A stretch of 36,027 bases of DNA from assembly GCA_027575805.1 (NCBI GenBank), contig JANBPU010000164.1, forward strand, positions 1 to 36,027. The letters run 5' to 3'. Origin of the DNA: Mycoemilia scoparia. Taxonomy: Eukaryota; Kickxellomycota; Kickxellomycetes; Kickxellales; Kickxellaceae. A model generated the notes under the pieces. The model saw only the letters and a program-made list of their open reading frames with translations, did not search any database and had not been told where the DNA came from. Positions 33,920 to 36,027 of the stretch are shown in pieces (the stretch's first letter is position 1; every line of letters starts with the position of its first letter). The translations under genes and the position numbers were made by a program.

Positions 33920-34617
33920 TTAGTCGGTGATCAAATCTTGTACTTTCCAGTCCTCGTATGAGCCATCGGGAAGATACCGTCTTATTGTAAAAGGAATCTT
34001 CTTCTCCCGAAGCTCCTTTTGAGCAATCTCAAATGGATCTGTTTCGCCGTCAAGCTCAACCATAACTGGAGCATTCATACTATTGAAGTAATAATTTGCA
34101 AATGTCAGAAGGTGTTATAGCTTCAACTTGGCAAAGGACTTGAAGCCTCATCTGATGCATGTCTTAGCCAGGACTGGTCTCATACTTGCCTTATTTGCAG
34201 GGCACGAGTACCTAGAATACGAGCCCGTTCATACTTGGTGAGAAATGGCGTTGTCATCTTTTCAGTGTTGTTGTTGTTGGCATCTTTTGGCTTTTCACCT
34301 GCGTCTTTGCCATCAGGGAACTGTTCCGCTTCGATTACCTCTTGGTTTTCCTCTTCGACTCCCTAGGGAATTTTATACCATATGTTTAATAAGTAAAAAG
34401 TGTGCCACAAGCTTTGTACTTTACCCTGTATAATATCATAGTATCAGCTATGCAATATGCTTAAAAACTCTTACATAGTCTTCGGGATATTCCCTAAATA
34501 AAAGTTGTTGTTTATAAAGCAATTGGTAAGAGCTAGATTTCATTTTAGGCAAATTTGTGCCTTCTGAATATAATCCCAAAACCAAATTACTTACATGGGC
34601 TCCTCTGTGTCGCTCAT
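33920..34617 (-). CDS. RPB6: RNA polymerases I/II/III common subunit Rpb6 (ABC23)
   Basis: Shared core subunit near the clamp of all three nuclear RNA polymerases, homologue of bacterial omega. Four exons: 34617-34595, 34493-34475, 34362-34190 and 34079-33920; 124 aa (human 127). The N-terminal part is acidic and variable ([14 protein letters not shown]), with a short Asn run coded by GTT repeats on the plus strand. The conserved part starts [20 protein letters not shown], continues [20 protein letters not shown] and [19 protein letters not shown], and ends YEDWKVQDL. Exon 2 is 19 nt. Intron 3 (34189-34080) uses a GC donor: only that site gives ALQIS-MNAPV. TATATAAG-like sequence lies 45-50 bp upstream. 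Divergent from MED10. Confidence 0.95.
34080..34189 (-). other. RPB6 intron 3, GC-AG type
   Basis: 110-nt intron, donor ATAAG|GCAAGT and acceptor TCAATAG, phase 2. The join completes the invariant ALQISMNAPVM of Rpb6, so the boundaries are well supported. Confidence 0.85.
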
Positions 34618-34873
34618 TTTGTGGTGTGTGTGATATTTTTATGATCTAGTATATTATATGTATATAAGTATGGAGAATGTGAAAGAACAAAGCCAAAAAA
34701 CCTAACTTTTTTGAGAAAGACTGCAGCAAATAAAAATGGGGAACGGAGGTGTAATTTTTAATAAACCCACAAGTGGCCAGATCTCTGTTTTTGGATATTT
34801 TAATAATTTTGATAGTGGCATGACCATTCTTTATTTAATGCCATCTGGAAAAACTTCTTCAAAATTATAAACA

Positions 34874-35589
34874 ATGAGGCCTTCTGAACCCACAAGAAAT
34901 CCTACACAGGAAGACAGTCGCTTGAAGGTCGAAAGTGTAATACAAGATATCATAGAAAGCTTACTTGAGGTTGGGATAACTGCACATGACTTTCAGCCTG
35001 AAAGCGGGGGAGTGCTGGATGGAAGAATGTAAGGCTAAGACCAACAGCTTTGGGCTTCCTTTATATCATCAATACGCGCTTGAAGACTAGCACATAATAA
35101 CTATTTCTTCTTCATAGAAATAAATTAAATGATAATTACAAAAAACTCTTGGAACTCAAAGACGCCGTTGATATTGATATCCCAGTCGACGTCTTAAGGT
35201 AAAAATTAAGCCGCCTTGCCATAGATTTTAAAAACAAGTGAATTGGTTAGTCTCACAGAAGACAACTTTGATTTGGTACTATATGGCCTGAGATCCTATA
35301 TTAATATTCATTGACCACAAACTTAGGCAAATAGAAAGCGGTAAAAACCCAGAAAACTTTACCAAAGACTTTACAGAAAAAATCATTTCGGAACGTCAAT
35401 TCACAAATAATAAAATTCAAGGACTCGTGGTAGGTGTTATTTTGTATGCTGTTTAATAACCAAAAGTTCCAAAGTAACTATATCATTTTAAATGCAAAAA
35501 CCTAGGATTTCAAAGCTGAGCTCGAGTCAGAGCTGGCTTCGATATTCACCAGTGTTGAAGAAAAGGCTGGAAATGTTGGCTCCAAATAG
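34874..35589 (+). CDS. MED10: Mediator subunit Med10 (Nut2)
   Basis: Middle-module subunit of Mediator, the coactivator linking activators to RNA polymerase II. Four exons: 34874-35028, 35118-35198, 35327-35429 and 35506-35589; 140 aa, within the usual 130-160. It reads as the family: SRLKVESVIQDIIESLLEVG, ITAHDFQPESGGVLDGRM, NDNYKKLLELKDAVDI, IPVDVLRQIESGKNPENFTK, then DFKAELESELASIF at the end. The pattern IESGKNP-FTK corresponds to the conserved I-GRNP-YTKE of other Med10 proteins. AATAAA at 35777 follows the stop. Confidence 0.92.
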
Positions 35590-36027
35590 TATTTATTTTT
35601 GCTGTATTATAAATCATTTTTTCTCGTTTTTACCCTCACTTTTTTCGAAAGTAAAAACAATACATGTTTGTGCCATCACCCTTGGACGCCCTTTCGCCCG
35701 GGAGCTCCTTTTTTATACAAAATTGAAGCCTTCTTAGTATTATCTGTTTCAGCATGTTTTAAATTTTATAGCAAGAAATAAAATGTTGCCAGACTCGCTA
35801 TGTATTGTACGCTGTGTTGCATAACAAAGGCTATATAAACTGTTGTCACATATAACCAGGAACTTGTGGGAGTATAGAAACTCGCTAAGTAAAATCCAGC
35901 TATCTTTAATAGAAGATATCAACAGGTAAATATAGAGCTTAATTTATAGAAGGGAATTGCTAACAACACGAAGTTTTTTTGCTATTACACGAACTTTTTG
36001 ATCACTTGATCACCGCCCTGGAAAAAT
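35590..36027. other. Right end of window, unassigned
   Basis: 438 bp. It holds AATAAA at 35777-35782 (MED10). A splice-flanked segment at 35871-35925 (acceptor AACCAG, donor AG|GTAAAT) reads LWEYRNSLSKIQLSLIEDIN and could be an exon of a plus-strand gene leaving the window, but I find no upstream ATG in the right phase. A minus-strand frame without Met (about 35947-35755) overlaps it. Neither is supported enough to call. Confidence 0.35.

Overview
This window is nuclear DNA from a fungus. All 17 confidently recognised genes are eukaryotic and 16 of them are split; I can place 72 spliceosomal introns, mostly 67-140 nt. Mdm31/Mdm32 and the yeast-like sets of Rud3, Pat1, Med10 and Clp1 point to fungi. 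The AT-rich sequence, about four introns per gene and short spacers suggest an early-diverging lineage rather than an ascomycete yeast. I cannot name the species, and the lineage is an inference.

Layout, left to right: PIGU (-), PRMT5 (+), CLP1 (+), mannose-6-phosphate isomerase (-), COX8 (+), PAT1 (-), GINS subunit PSF2 (+), golgin RUD3 (-), MDM31/32 (+), importin-7/8 (-), RPS23 (+), RPN10 (+), inositol polyphosphate multikinase (-), a Cid-type nucleotidyltransferase (-), RPS21 (+), RPB6 (-) and MED10 (+). Genes mostly alternate in divergent and convergent pairs. There are no operons and no shared pathway; it is a housekeeping neighbourhood covering GPI anchoring, mRNA 3'-end formation and decay, replication, Golgi, mitochondria, transport, translation, proteasome and transcription. 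Gene models were built by joining exons so that splice sites, phase and family alignment agree, and every model closes in frame from ATG to stop.

The unusual content is in the introns. CLP1 carries what looks like a U2-type AT-AC intron and two GC-AG introns; PIGU and RPB6 carry one GC-AG intron each. A small inverted-repeat element of about 95-130 bp is present in three copies plus a lone end. Two copies sit in introns (PRMT5 intron 1, PSF2 intron 3), each starting within 15 nt of the splice donor. Other points: a stop-free, length-3n intron with palindromes in the importin gene, coding exons of 4, 16 and 19 nt, a hairpin in a PIGU intron, and several unassigned open segments (2303-2596, 6009-6102, 11287-11440, 18231-18470, 18701-18859 and the right end).

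I saw no tRNA, rRNA, CRISPR array, autonomous transposon, virus or toxin gene.
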